This document shows, one piece after another, positions 45,013 through 52,871 of a stretch of DNA of 64,000 nucleotides (position 1 is its first letter; each line of letters starts with the position of its first letter). The stretch comes from Myxococcales bacterium (GTDB taxonomy: Bacteria; Myxococcota; Myxococcia; Myxococcales; Myxococcaceae). Where the stretch lies: contig JACPVI010000074.1 of assembly GCA_016191815.1 (NCBI GenBank), forward strand, positions 48,039 to 112,038. The letters are read 5' to 3'. The notes beneath the pieces were generated by a model, which made no database searches, was not told the DNA's origin, and saw only the letters and a program-made list of their open reading frames with translations. The position numbers and the translations under genes were made by a program.

Positions 45013-45533
45013 TGCGCCGTCTGCTGGCGCTCTTCGTGGCGATCGCCCTGGGAGGTTGCCCGAGCTCGGCCGGCCAGGGCCGCTCGGGTCGCGCCGACGC
45101 TGAGGTCACCGCCGAGGACTTTCCGGCGCCCAAGCTCCCCACCGCCCGGGTCTTGCTCCGCGACGTCTACGGCGGCGCCCGCGCGATCGAGGTGGAGGTG
45201 GCGGCCACGCCCGCCTCGCGCACCCGCGGGCTGATGTGGCGGAAGTCGCTCCCGGAGGGGAAGGGGATGCTCTTCGTCTTTCCAAAGGAGGAGGACCAGG
45301 GCTTCTGGATGAAGAACACCCTCATCCCGCTGGACATGATCTTCATCGGCCGCGATCGGCGGATCGTCGGCATCGTGAGGAACGCCGAGCCCAGGTCCCT
45401 CAAGTCGCGCGGGGTGGGGAAGCCGTCGACCTACGTGCTCGAGGTGCCGGGCGGCTTTGCGGACAAGGCCGGCATCGCGGTGGGCAGCGCGGTGGAGCTG
45501 GAGGGCACCTCGATGATCGAGGCCCAGCCGTAG
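45012..45533 (+). CDS. DUF192 lipoprotein
   Basis: A 173-residue lipoprotein: MRRLLALFVAIALGGCPSSA is a signal peptide and lipobox (Cys16). The DUF192 domain (about residues 50-165) shows TPASRTRGLMWRKSLPEGKG, MLFVFPKEEDQGFWMKNTLI and PLDMIFIGRDRRIVGIVRNA. DUF192 proteins are small envelope proteins of unknown biochemical role. It is coupled to the PilZ gene (TGATG-type one-base overlap), so the two are likely co-expressed. Confidence 0.9.
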   Translation: MRRLLALFVAIALGGCPSSAGQGRSGRADAEVTAEDFPAPKLPTARVLLRDVYGGARAIEVEVAATPASRTRGLMWRKSLPEGKGMLFVFPKEEDQGFWMKNTLIPLDMIFIGRDRRIVGIVRNAEPRSLKSRGVGKPSTYVLEVPGGFADKAGIAVGSAVELEGTSMIEAQP

Positions 45534-45559
45534 CGGTCGAAGAGCGGGCTCCGAGCGAC

Positions 45560-45579
45560 AACTCGCCCCGGGGCGGGTT
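45560..45579. terminator. Hairpin between convergent genes
   Basis: AACTCGCCCCGGGGCGGGTT is a 20-base palindrome with a single mismatched pair, in the 64-base gap between the DUF192 gene and hipA, whose ends face each other. No T-run follows on either strand. A bidirectional terminator is the simplest reading. Confidence 0.5.
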
Positions 45580-45597
45580 GAACGAATCCACAGGCTC

Positions 45598-46830
45598 TCA
45601 GCCGAATTCGGTCAACTCCTCGCGCCGCTTGCGCATCAGCCGCCGCAAGTCTTCGGTCTTTCGCTCGGCCAAGCCTATTTCCCCGATGCGCTCGATCCAC
45701 GGCTCTGATCGCTCGTAGAGGTCCTCCAACAGCTTCTGGACGGCGGGCTCTTTGACTCCCAGTCGCGCGCCGAAAGCGAGGAAATACCGGCCCGTGAGGC
45801 CATCGTCGCGGCCTTCGAGCTTCAGGGCCATGTGACGGTCGCCGTAGGGAAAGGTGCTCAGCAAATCGTATGCGGGTGTGAGCCTCAGCTCCGCTCGCGG
45901 CCCGAGCGCGGCGACGCTGACGTTCTTCCCGTGCAAGTCTCCGTTCCCGATCAGGTAGGAAAAGGCGATCAACCGAATCAACCGCGCCGTCTCCGGGATG
46001 GGCGCCGCACAGACCGAGAGCCCCTCCGCGATCTCGCGGCAACTCAGCCGATACTTCTCCGCCGGGTAGCGGTCCAGAAACTGGCAGGCGTCCTCTTGAT
46101 GGATACGGACCAGCCGCCGCAGCTCTCTGGACCATTTCCGGTCGAAACGGGTGACCAGAAGCCCAGGGTTCCTCTCGCGGTCGTAGACCAGCTTGACCTT
46201 CGCGGTCTCCATCCCGCACGCCTGCGCCATCGACATGAAGAACGCTTCGTTCTCGACCAGCCGAGGCTTGCCGGGTGGGTTCAACTTGAGGAAGTGCGCC
46301 TCCCGTCGCCCGGCGATATGGACGGGGAACGAGATCATCGAAGCAGACACTTTCTCTTGGACGCCCGGGATGGTCGGCTCCACGCCTGGCTCGCCTGCGC
46401 GCGCGAGGCTCCTCTCGAACAAGTCGGCGAACAGGACCTCCTCCAGGGGCGCGCGAGCCTCTTCCATGCCGGCGGCGATCGACTCGCCCGCGGCAATCAC
46501 CGCCACGTCCCCAACACAATCGGCTCCGCTCGCGATCAGGATCGACAGCAGATCGTCCGCGGAGGTCTTCACCCGGCTCACCACCGCCTCGAGCCGTAGG
46601 CCCTCCGGCAAGAGGCCCGCGAAGAACGGGTGAAGGTTGACGCCGAACGTCTCGAAGCGTCGCTGCGCGTAGGGGAGGTGGACGGCGACGCCGCCCTCTC
46701 GGCCTTCCAGCGAAGAGAGGAACGCCGCGTCGTACTCGAAGATTGATCCGAGGCGAGTACGGGAGAGGGCGCCTACCTTGAGGTCATCCCGGAAGACATC
46801 GACCGTCTCGATGGCCCTCACGTCGATCAC
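45598..46830 (-). CDS. hipA: HipA-family Ser/Thr kinase toxin
   Basis: A 410-residue HipA-type kinase. The N-terminal domain (HipA_N, about residues 10-110) includes LEGREGGVAVHLPYAQRRFE and HPFFAGLLPEGL. The P-loop is PTIPGVQEKVSASMISF; catalytic and metal residues are in IGNGDLHGKNVSVAAL (Asp and Asn) and LRLTPAYDLLSTFPYGDRHM. HipA phosphorylates tRNA synthetases in Enterobacteria, producing persistence; the target here is unknown. The GTG start at 46830 overlaps the hipB stop (GTGA). Confidence 0.93.
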   Translation of the reverse strand: MIDVRAIETVDVFRDDLKVGALSRTRLGSIFEYDAAFLSSLEGREGGVAVHLPYAQRRFETFGVNLHPFFAGLLPEGLRLEAVVSRVKTSADDLLSILIASGADCVGDVAVIAAGESIAAGMEEARAPLEEVLFADLFERSLARAGEPGVEPTIPGVQEKVSASMISFPVHIAGRREAHFLKLNPPGKPRLVENEAFFMSMAQACGMETAKVKLVYDRERNPGLLVTRFDRKWSRELRRLVRIHQEDACQFLDRYPAEKYRLSCREIAEGLSVCAAPIPETARLIRLIAFSYLIGNGDLHGKNVSVAALGPRAELRLTPAYDLLSTFPYGDRHMALKLEGRDDGLTGRYFLAFGARLGVKEPAVQKLLEDLYERSEPWIERIGEIGLAERKTEDLRRLMRKRREELTEFG

Positions 46831-47093
46831 TTGAGGCGCTCCGAGACGGCGATCCCGCCGCGGCCCGGTTCGAGGGTGAGCCGCAGTCCGAGCACCTCCA
46901 GGACGTCCGCGAGCTTGTCCAGGCGCAGCGAGGGCTTGCTGTTCTCCACTCCGTAGAGGAAAGCCGTTCCGCACCCCGACAGTCGCGCGACTTCCGCCTG
47001 CGTGAGGCCGAGGGCCAGGCGCTGCCGCCGAACCGCGGCGCCAAGCTCAGTGGGCCACTCGCTCCTTTTGTTGTCAGGTCGTTGCGCGCGCAT
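46827..47093 (-). CDS. hipB: HipB-family antitoxin, XRE-type regulator
   Basis: An 88-residue XRE-family repressor. The helix-turn-helix is LGLTQAEVARLSGCGTAFLY followed by GVENSKPSLRLDKLADVLEV, typical of HipB. It neutralises HipA and represses the operon. The ATG at 47093 (MRAQRPDNKRSEWP) is preferred over an in-frame ATG at 47135: AAAGG lies six bases upstream, and the longer form would be read through the operator array. One operator-like site overlaps this start codon. Confidence 0.9.
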   Translation of the reverse strand: MRAQRPDNKRSEWPTELGAAVRRQRLALGLTQAEVARLSGCGTAFLYGVENSKPSLRLDKLADVLEVLGLRLTLEPGRGGIAVSERLK

Positions 47094-47270
47094 GAAGCCT
47101 TTGCCCACTGGGCCCGTGCGCGGGTCCAGGTCCATGCGATCACATGAAAATCACCTGCGCTGCAAGAGAGTACCGCCGAAATTGCGTAAAATCAATTCGA
47201 TCGCATCGAAATTGCCCATGAGACTCCCCCTCCACGAACGATCGGCCAGGATTCAATGCGATCGCATGAA
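47079..47270 (-). promoter_or_regulatory. Operator array upstream of hipBA
   Basis: Four related sites occur at 47079-47096 (TTCATGCGCGCGCAACGA on the minus strand, over the hipB ATG), 47134-47148 (ATGCGATCACATGAA), 47196-47210 (TTCGATCGCATCGAA) and 47252-47270 (TTCAATGCGATCGCATGAA). The consensus is close to TTC-ATGCGATCGCAT-GAA; ATGCGATCGCAT in the last is a perfect 12-base palindrome. Centres are about 53, 63 and 58 bases apart. HipB dimers are the likely ligands. Confidence 0.6.
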
Positions 47271-47314
47271 GCCCTTCCAATCGGCGCCCGAAGCGCGAGA
47301 CGCTCGAACGCGCG

Positions 47315-48547
47315 TCAGCCCTTCATCCGCTCTTTGGCCGGGGCAGCCTCGGCTTCGGCCGCTGCCTCGACCGGCGCGATGGGCTCCATCCTTCCCGATT
47401 CGGCCTCGACGTGGGCCAGCTCGGCGCCGGTGGCGACCGCCTCCGCCAGCTTCCCCTCGTCGCTCTGGAGCGTGGAGAGCGCCTTGAACTTCCTCGCCAG
47501 CGCGGACAGCTCCGCCGCCTTGAGCTGTGCCTGGCCGCTGCGCACGCCGATCAGCGCCACCCGGGCACGCTCGAGCAACGCCACCTCCGCCCGGAGCTTC
47601 GCCAGGATTCGCTCCCGCCGGAGCTTCAGCTCGCCCAGCCGCTCCAGCTCCTCTCGCAGCGACTCCGCCGCCAGCTCGAGCTGACGCTTCGCCACCGCGT
47701 CCTTGCTGGTGGCGGCGCTCCGGGTCAGCTCCAAAACCTCCTTGGAGAGGTCCTTCTGGGCGTCCTCTTCGAGCTGCGCCTCCACCCCGGACCAATCGGC
47801 CGCAAGCTCCACCGCGTCTTTGGTCATCTTGGAGAGCGTCCGAGCCAGCTCCTCGCGCGCGGGCTCGCGCGGCAACAGGGCCAACGACTGCCCGCACTGG
47901 CGATAGAGGTTGAGCGCCCGCTGGCCCAGCACCTGGAACTCGCCGGAGAGCTGCGGCAAGAGCTCCTCGCAGCGCGCCTCCACCGGGTCCGGCTTGAGGG
48001 CGAGGTGGGCGGCGATGGAGCCGATCGCCGCGAACAGGGCCACCACCACCCCGCTCACCACCGAGGCGATGAGCGGGGGAGTGGAGAAGTCCGAAAGCCT
48101 CGCCCCCAGCACCTTGGCCACCTCGTACCCCGCCACCGACAGCCCGGCGCAGCCCGCCGCGCCGAGGGCGAAGTTGAACAGCCCCGGCCTCCCCGAGCCC
48201 ACCGAGCCCTCCTCCCCTTTCTCGCAGACGCGCGACTTCACCATCAGCGCGCCCACCGCCGCCGCCGCCAGCGCCACCGTCCATCCCACCGACAGCCCAA
48301 GCACCCACGGCAGCGCAGGCAGCACCACCGACAGCCCACCGAGCAACAGCCGGTCCATCTTGTCTCCGCGCACGCAGGCCAGCGAGGTGCCCGCCAGGGC
48401 GAGGTACATCAGCGGGACGCTGACCCCGGCCTTCTGCACCGCGAAGGCGAGCGCCCCGGCGCCGGCTCCCACCGCGAGCGCCCTGGTGACGTTCCGCTCG
48501 AAGGCCTCGCGGTGGTGCATCTGCAGGACGGTAGCGTTGGCGCTCAT
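47315..48547 (-). CDS. Membrane and coiled-coil protein, unknown function
   Basis: A 410-residue protein. About four to six hydrophobic helices fill residues 25-190 (for example VGAGAGALAFAVQKAGVSVP and LIASVVSGVVVALFAAIGSI). The second half is a long charged coiled coil (LTRSAATSKDAVAKRQLELA, LERLGELKLRRERILAKLRA) with an Ala/Glu-rich end. No family recognised. It lies 31 bases after the VWA gene on the same strand and is probably in its operon; a scaffold or anchoring role for the VWA/lipoprotein set is inference. Confidence 0.75.
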   Translation of the reverse strand: MSANATVLQMHHREAFERNVTRALAVGAGAGALAFAVQKAGVSVPLMYLALAGTSLACVRGDKMDRLLLGGLSVVLPALPWVLGLSVGWTVALAAAAVGALMVKSRVCEKGEEGSVGSGRPGLFNFALGAAGCAGLSVAGYEVAKVLGARLSDFSTPPLIASVVSGVVVALFAAIGSIAAHLALKPDPVEARCEELLPQLSGEFQVLGQRALNLYRQCGQSLALLPREPAREELARTLSKMTKDAVELAADWSGVEAQLEEDAQKDLSKEVLELTRSAATSKDAVAKRQLELAAESLREELERLGELKLRRERILAKLRAEVALLERARVALIGVRSGQAQLKAAELSALARKFKALSTLQSDEGKLAEAVATGAELAHVEAESGRMEPIAPVEAAAEAEAAPAKERMKG

Positions 48548-48578
48548 GGCGGCTCCGTTGGGTGACGGCCCCGGACCT

Positions 48579-50003
48579 CTAGTACGTCGACCCCATCAGC
48601 CCGAAGGACTTCCGCGACTGGACCTTCGCCGCCTTCACCGAGCGCTGCACCTGGCCCTCGTCCTGGGCCGACTCGAAGGCCGCCTCCATGTCGCCCTGCG
48701 CCTTGAAGTCGTCGGCCAGCGCCGCCGGCCCGGCCACCACCGCCGCCTGGTTGTAGACGTCGACGTTTCGTCGCAGGTACTCGTTGGCCTTCGCCCGGTC
48801 TCCGCGCTTGAGGTGGTCGGCCGCCTGCTGGAGGTTCCACGCGCCCTGCGCCCGCGCCGCGTGGACGGTGGCGTCCTTGTCCCGGTTGGCGAGGATCAGC
48901 TCCTGCCGGTCGGTGGCCATGGCAAGGAGCTTGGCGTTCGACTCCACCTGGCCATTCTTGAGGAGGTCGGTGTAGCGAAGCTTGAGGCCGGTGACGTCGA
49001 AGGACTTGCCCGCGGCCGGGGCGTCCACCACCAGCCGCGCCACCACCCGCTCCATCTGCCCGGAGGAGAAGTCCGCCATCGACACTGTCACCAGCCGGCC
49101 GTTCTGCACCGCGCGGTAGCCCAGGATCTCTCCCAGCTCCACGCCGTCGGGAAGCTCGAAGGACAGCTCCACCTGGCGCGCCACCGTGGTGCCGGCTTGC
49201 TGCAAGTCTTTCTGGAAGATGGTGGCCAGCCGGGAGGCGTCCTCCAGGTAGCCGTAGGCGCCGGCTCCCATCTCGGCGATGGCCTGCATCAGGTCCTCGT
49301 TGAAGTCGGTGCCCACCCCGATCGCGCTCACCGTGACGCCGTGCTGGCGGATCTGCTGCGCGAGCCCGGTCAGCCCCGCGTGGTCGGTCATCCCCTCGGT
49401 GGGCTGGCCGTCGGAGATGAGGATCATCCGGTTGACCTTGAAGTCCGACCGCGAGGCGAGGAGGTGATCTCTCCCCACCGAGAGCCCCGCGCCGATGTTG
49501 GTGCCGCCGTCGTCCCAGATGGCGTCGATGGTCGAGAGCATCCGCTCCTTGTTCTCGGCGGTGGCCGGCATGGCGGGCATCGACTTCACGTCCGAGCCGT
49601 AGTGGACGATCGCCAGCCGGTCCGCCGGACGAAGAAGCGAGACGAGCTGCTTGGCGGCCAGCTTCGCCTGGCTCAGCTTGAAGCCGCTCATCGAGCCCGA
49701 CCGGTCGATCACCACCGCGAAGTTGACCGGAGTGCGCTCGGCGCCCGGCACCTCCACGCCGAAAAGCTCCACCGTGGCGAACACGTCGGAGCGCCCGGTG
49801 GAGACAAACGGGTGCGACAGCCGCGCCTGCATCTTGATCGACCCGTCGGAGGCGACCGCTGGCGCGGGTGTGACGGCCACCAGAGGCTCCGGTGGAGGCT
49901 GCACCTGGACGGAAGGGGCGACCCTGGGTAGGCCGATCACCAGCGCGATCAGCGCCAGCAGCCCGGCGGCGGCGAGGAAGATTCCGGTGCGGTTCATCGG
50001 CAA
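48579..50003 (-). CDS. Exported VWA-domain protein
   Basis: A 474-residue protein. An N-terminal signal anchor (IFLAAAGLLALIALVIGLP, residues 8-26) has no lipobox, so it may stay membrane-anchored. The VWA domain (about residues 90-260) carries an intact MIDAS: NFAVVIDRSGSMSGFKLSQA (DxSxS), DDGGTNIGAGL (Thr) and ILISDGQPTEG (Asp). The C-terminal part contains strands, then helices (NLQQAADHLKRGDRAKANEY). VWA-MIDAS proteins bind partners through metal. In Myxococcus the gliding adhesin CglB also has a VWA fold, and this gene adjoins the CglC-like set. Confidence 0.9.
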   Translation of the reverse strand: MPMNRTGIFLAAAGLLALIALVIGLPRVAPSVQVQPPPEPLVAVTPAPAVASDGSIKMQARLSHPFVSTGRSDVFATVELFGVEVPGAERTPVNFAVVIDRSGSMSGFKLSQAKLAAKQLVSLLRPADRLAIVHYGSDVKSMPAMPATAENKERMLSTIDAIWDDGGTNIGAGLSVGRDHLLASRSDFKVNRMILISDGQPTEGMTDHAGLTGLAQQIRQHGVTVSAIGVGTDFNEDLMQAIAEMGAGAYGYLEDASRLATIFQKDLQQAGTTVARQVELSFELPDGVELGEILGYRAVQNGRLVTVSMADFSSGQMERVVARLVVDAPAAGKSFDVTGLKLRYTDLLKNGQVESNAKLLAMATDRQELILANRDKDATVHAARAQGAWNLQQAADHLKRGDRAKANEYLRRNVDVYNQAAVVAGPAALADDFKAQGDMEAAFESAQDEGQVQRSVKAAKVQSRKSFGLMGSTY

Positions 50004-50155
50004 CTCCTAGTGAAGAGACGACCCAACAAGACAGCGAGGAGAGCGGCGCTGGTTCACGCGCGGGCGGGAGAAAAGATCTACGCCCCGCAACCTCGCGAAG
50101 AAAGGCCCGAGGTACGACAACCGCCCACAGGCGTTCTCGGCTTGACTGGCTGCGG

Positions 50156-50587
50156 TCAGTGGGCGGCAGGCGCGGCGCAAAAGCGCGACCCGGAGCCGCC
50201 CAGCCGCAGACAGTCCTCGCTCGAGCTGGCGCAGATGACGGCCAGCGTTCTCGAATCCAGGACCAGCTCGCGGCAGGAGAGAGGCACTGCGGGGTCGACC
50301 GAGTTGCACCCCGAGGCGACCGAGCAGGGGCGGGAGCAATGGCCGACCGCCACCGAATCGCCGCTGCCAGTCGGCGGCCGCTCCTCGCGGACGCACACCC
50401 ATTCCGCGCACTCCGCGGACCCGAACGAGAGGACGTCCTTCCCGGCGGGAAGCTCGCGCTCGAGCAGCGGAACCGCTCGGCCGGACTCGTCCTTTCGGAT
50501 CAACGAGCAAGGCGTCCCCTCGTCGGAGGTGGGCACACAGGCCCACAAGATGTGACAAGCCGAAAGACACACCAGATTGCGAGGCAT
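50156..50587 (-). CDS. CglC-like lipoprotein, divergent paralogue
   Basis: A 143-residue lipoprotein. MPRNLVCLSACHILWAC is a short signal peptide with a lipobox-like end (Cys17). It shares the layout of the next gene: GTPCSLIRKDESGRAVPLLE versus GQPCILVRKDPSDPTGKRSI, EWVCVREERPP versus DFVCVRDSSFA, and VGHCSRPCSVASGC versus VGYCSRPCVQGSTC. The cysteine pattern is kept, but the sequence is shorter and more divergent. It probably arose by tandem duplication. Confidence 0.75.
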   Translation of the reverse strand: MPRNLVCLSACHILWACVPTSDEGTPCSLIRKDESGRAVPLLERELPAGKDVLSFGSAECAEWVCVREERPPTGSGDSVAVGHCSRPCSVASGCNSVDPAVPLSCRELVLDSRTLAVICASSSEDCLRLGGSGSRFCAAPAAH

Positions 50588-50634
50588 TCCCGCCTCCAGC
50601 GAGGTGCTGGATGGTGAGGCCTGCCCGGGATTCC

Positions 50635-51147
50635 TTACGGAGTGCCGCCGTCCGTGGCCGCCTTGCCGCGGGCGCAAAAGTAGGGCGAGGTGGTGTCGCC
50701 GAAGTACTTCGTGAAGGTCTGTGGGTCCGCCTGCTTGATGGCGTTCAAGGTCTCGACATCGAGCAAGAGCGGGCGGCAGCTCAGCCTGGTGGCGGGGTTC
50801 TCATTGTCCTGGGGATTCGCGGCGGGGCAGGTGCTGCCCTGGACGCACGGCCGCGAGCAGTAGCCCACCGCGTCCGCGGTATCCAGGGAGCCCGCCGGGC
50901 GCGCGAAGGAGCTGTCGCGCACGCAGACGAAATCCTCGCAGGCGGTCGCCCCGAAGGAGATGAAGTCCTTGCCCGCGCGGTCCTTGATGAATGGATCGCC
51001 TTCCTTGATCGCGATCGAACGCTTGCCGGTGGGGTCGCTCGGGTCTTTGCGGACCAGGATACAGGGCTGACCCAAATCGGTGGAGACCGGACAGCCGGCC
51101 AGCGCGAGTGCGGTGAGCGACGCGACTGCCAGCGAGCGGATGGTCAT
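50635..51147 (-). CDS. cglC: Gliding-motility lipoprotein CglC/GltK-like
   Basis: A 170-residue lipoprotein. The signal peptide MTIRSLAVASLTALALAGC ends in a clear lipobox (Cys19), and the next residue (Pro) does not signal inner-membrane retention. About nine cysteines in the mature part suggest disulfides. The cysteine-rich form, size and position next to barrels and a GltC-like gene match CglC/GltK of Myxococcus, an outer-membrane lipoprotein of the gliding machinery. In Myxococcus the gene is in line with gltB-A-C; here it is divergent from them. Confidence 0.75.
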   Translation of the reverse strand: MTIRSLAVASLTALALAGCPVSTDLGQPCILVRKDPSDPTGKRSIAIKEGDPFIKDRAGKDFISFGATACEDFVCVRDSSFARPAGSLDTADAVGYCSRPCVQGSTCPAANPQDNENPATRLSCRPLLLDVETLNAIKQADPQTFTKYFGDTTSPYFCARGKAATDGGTP

Positions 51148-51332
51148 CGGTGTCTCCGGGCCCCCCCTTCGCCCGCCGCGACGCTACCACAGCGCGCCGT
51201 GCCGGCGACAAGGACTTGCCGCCGGGGATTGTTGATGGCCCATGAAGCGGGAAGTAAAGTTCGCCCGTTTTCGAAAGGGGTCGTTTCATCGCGAGGCGGA
51301 ACGTCGAGACGCATCCTCACGGAGATTCCCAC

Positions 51333-52133
51333 TTGATCCGGTCACTGGCTGCCGCGCTGGCGCTCCTCCTCCCATGGATGGCGCTGGCCCAAACCTCCTT
51401 CGAAGGCCTCGACCTGACGGACGAGGGCGAGAAGGACAAGAAGAAAGTCCAAGAGCCCGCGCCACCCCCGCCCAAACCGGTGGAGGAACCCAGAAAACCG
51501 CTGGCCAAGTACGACGGCCCGGTCGGTGAACGGGACATCACCCAAGAGGACCGGGTGAAGAGCGTGCAGCGCAAGCTCTACCTCAAGAAGAACCGCTTCG
51601 AGCTGGCGCCTTACCTGGGTACCTCGGTCAACGATCCCTACTACCTCAAGTACAACCTCGCCGTCCGCGGCGCCTACTACCTCCAGGACACCCTGGCGAT
51701 CTCCGCCCGGTTGGCGCTCTTCCAGATGGTCCCCTCGGAGGACGTGAAGACCGCCAAGCAGAACTTCCAGAGCCGCATCTTCTACTCGGTGCCGTACTGG
51801 GCGGCGATGGCCGACGCGGAGCTGAGCCCCATCTACGGCAAGGTGGCGATCTTCAACTCCATCCTCCACTTCGACGGGTACGTCTTGGCGGGGGCGGGCA
51901 CCGTCTACACCGAGACCTCGATGGAGCGAGGCCCCGCCATCGCCGCCGACATGGGGGTGGGCATGCGGTTCGTCGCCAAGGACTTCATCGCGGTCAACGT
52001 GGCGCTCATCAACACCGCCTACGTCGATCAGCCGACCGGCACCACCCGCGGGGGAGTGCAGAACCTCATGATGCTCAACGCGGGCATCTCCCTGTTCGTG
52101 CCCTTCAAGTCCACCTTCCGGGAGGCCGAATGA
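51333..52133 (+). CDS. cglE: Gliding-motility outer-membrane barrel CglE/GltB-like
   Basis: A 266-residue exported protein from a TTG start (GGAG 9 bases upstream). The signal peptide is MIRSLAAALALLLPWMALA, cut before QTSFEGLDLTDEGEKDKKKV. A Lys/Pro linker leads to a small outer-membrane barrel (LKKNRFELAPYLGTSVNDPY, YNLAVRGAYYLQDTLAISAR, terminal strand ISLFVPFKSTFREAE), like the myxobacterial barrel family TIGR04565. By order it corresponds to GltB (CglE) of Myxococcus. Overlaps the next gene by four bases. Confidence 0.78.
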   Translation: MIRSLAAALALLLPWMALAQTSFEGLDLTDEGEKDKKKVQEPAPPPPKPVEEPRKPLAKYDGPVGERDITQEDRVKSVQRKLYLKKNRFELAPYLGTSVNDPYYLKYNLAVRGAYYLQDTLAISARLALFQMVPSEDVKTAKQNFQSRIFYSVPYWAAMADAELSPIYGKVAIFNSILHFDGYVLAGAGTVYTETSMERGPAIAADMGVGMRFVAKDFIAVNVALINTAYVDQPTGTTRGGVQNLMMLNAGISLFVPFKSTFREAE

Positions 52134-52870
52134 TGCGCAAGGCGTTTTGGCTCTCGGCGCTCCTCGCCGCCCTCCCGCTCGCCGCGCTCGCCCAGAGCGC
52201 CGAGGCGGAGGCGGGCGACGTCTCGGAGGTCGACAAGGACCGGGTGGGCCCCTTGCGCGAGCGGGTGCGCCCGGTCTCCGGCAACGTGTTCCTCAAGAAG
52301 GGGCGCTTCGAGCTGACCCCGGGAGTCACCCTCTCGGCCAAGGACGCCTTCTATTCGAAGTACATCCCCGGCGCCGCGCTCACCTATCACTTCATGGAGA
52401 ACGCCGCCCTGAGCGCGCGGTTCGGCTACTCCATTCCGCTGGTCTCCGGGGCGGCGCAGATCTGCGAGACCGACAACCTCGGCCTGCGCACCTGCACCTT
52501 GCCCACCACCGGCCAGCTCGACCGGCGGGCCCCGGGGAAGATGCTGATGGTGGGAGGCGTCGACGCCCAATGGGCGCCCATCTACGGGAAGATCTCGCTC
52601 GTCTCCGAGAGCTTCCTGCACTTCGACATGTTCGGCCTGCTCGGCGCCTCCTTCGTCCAGTACCTCGGGCCGCAGGGCGAGACCGCCACCGGTGGATTGG
52701 ACCTGGGCGTGGGCATGCGGTTCTTCGCCAACCGGTGGATGGCGGCCAGGCTGGAGATAAGGGACCTCCTCTACTTCGAGGACAAGTCGCCCGGCGGGTC
52801 GCTCCGGAACCAGCTGCTGGTCCACTTCGGCTTCTCGCTGTTCTTCCCCATCACCTTCCGGGAGGGCTGA
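52130..52870 (+). CDS. cglF: Gliding-motility outer-membrane barrel CglF/GltA-like
   Basis: A 246-residue exported barrel, paralogous to the gene before it: VFLKKGRFELTPGVTLSAKD aligns with the LKKNRFELAPYLG region, and YIPGAALTYHFMENAALSAR with YNLAVRGAYYLQDTLAISAR. The signal peptide is MMRKAFWLSALLAALPLAAL then A, before QSAEAEAG. It lacks the SFEGLDL tail motif. The last strand is LLVHFGFSLFFPITFREG. By order it corresponds to GltA (CglF). The ATG pair at 52130 overlaps the previous stop, and GltC starts two bases after its own stop. Confidence 0.78.
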   Translation: MMRKAFWLSALLAALPLAALAQSAEAEAGDVSEVDKDRVGPLRERVRPVSGNVFLKKGRFELTPGVTLSAKDAFYSKYIPGAALTYHFMENAALSARFGYSIPLVSGAAQICETDNLGLRTCTLPTTGQLDRRAPGKMLMVGGVDAQWAPIYGKISLVSESFLHFDMFGLLGASFVQYLGPQGETATGGLDLGVGMRFFANRWMAARLEIRDLLYFEDKSPGGSLRNQLLVHFGFSLFFPITFREG

Positions 52871-52871
52871 G

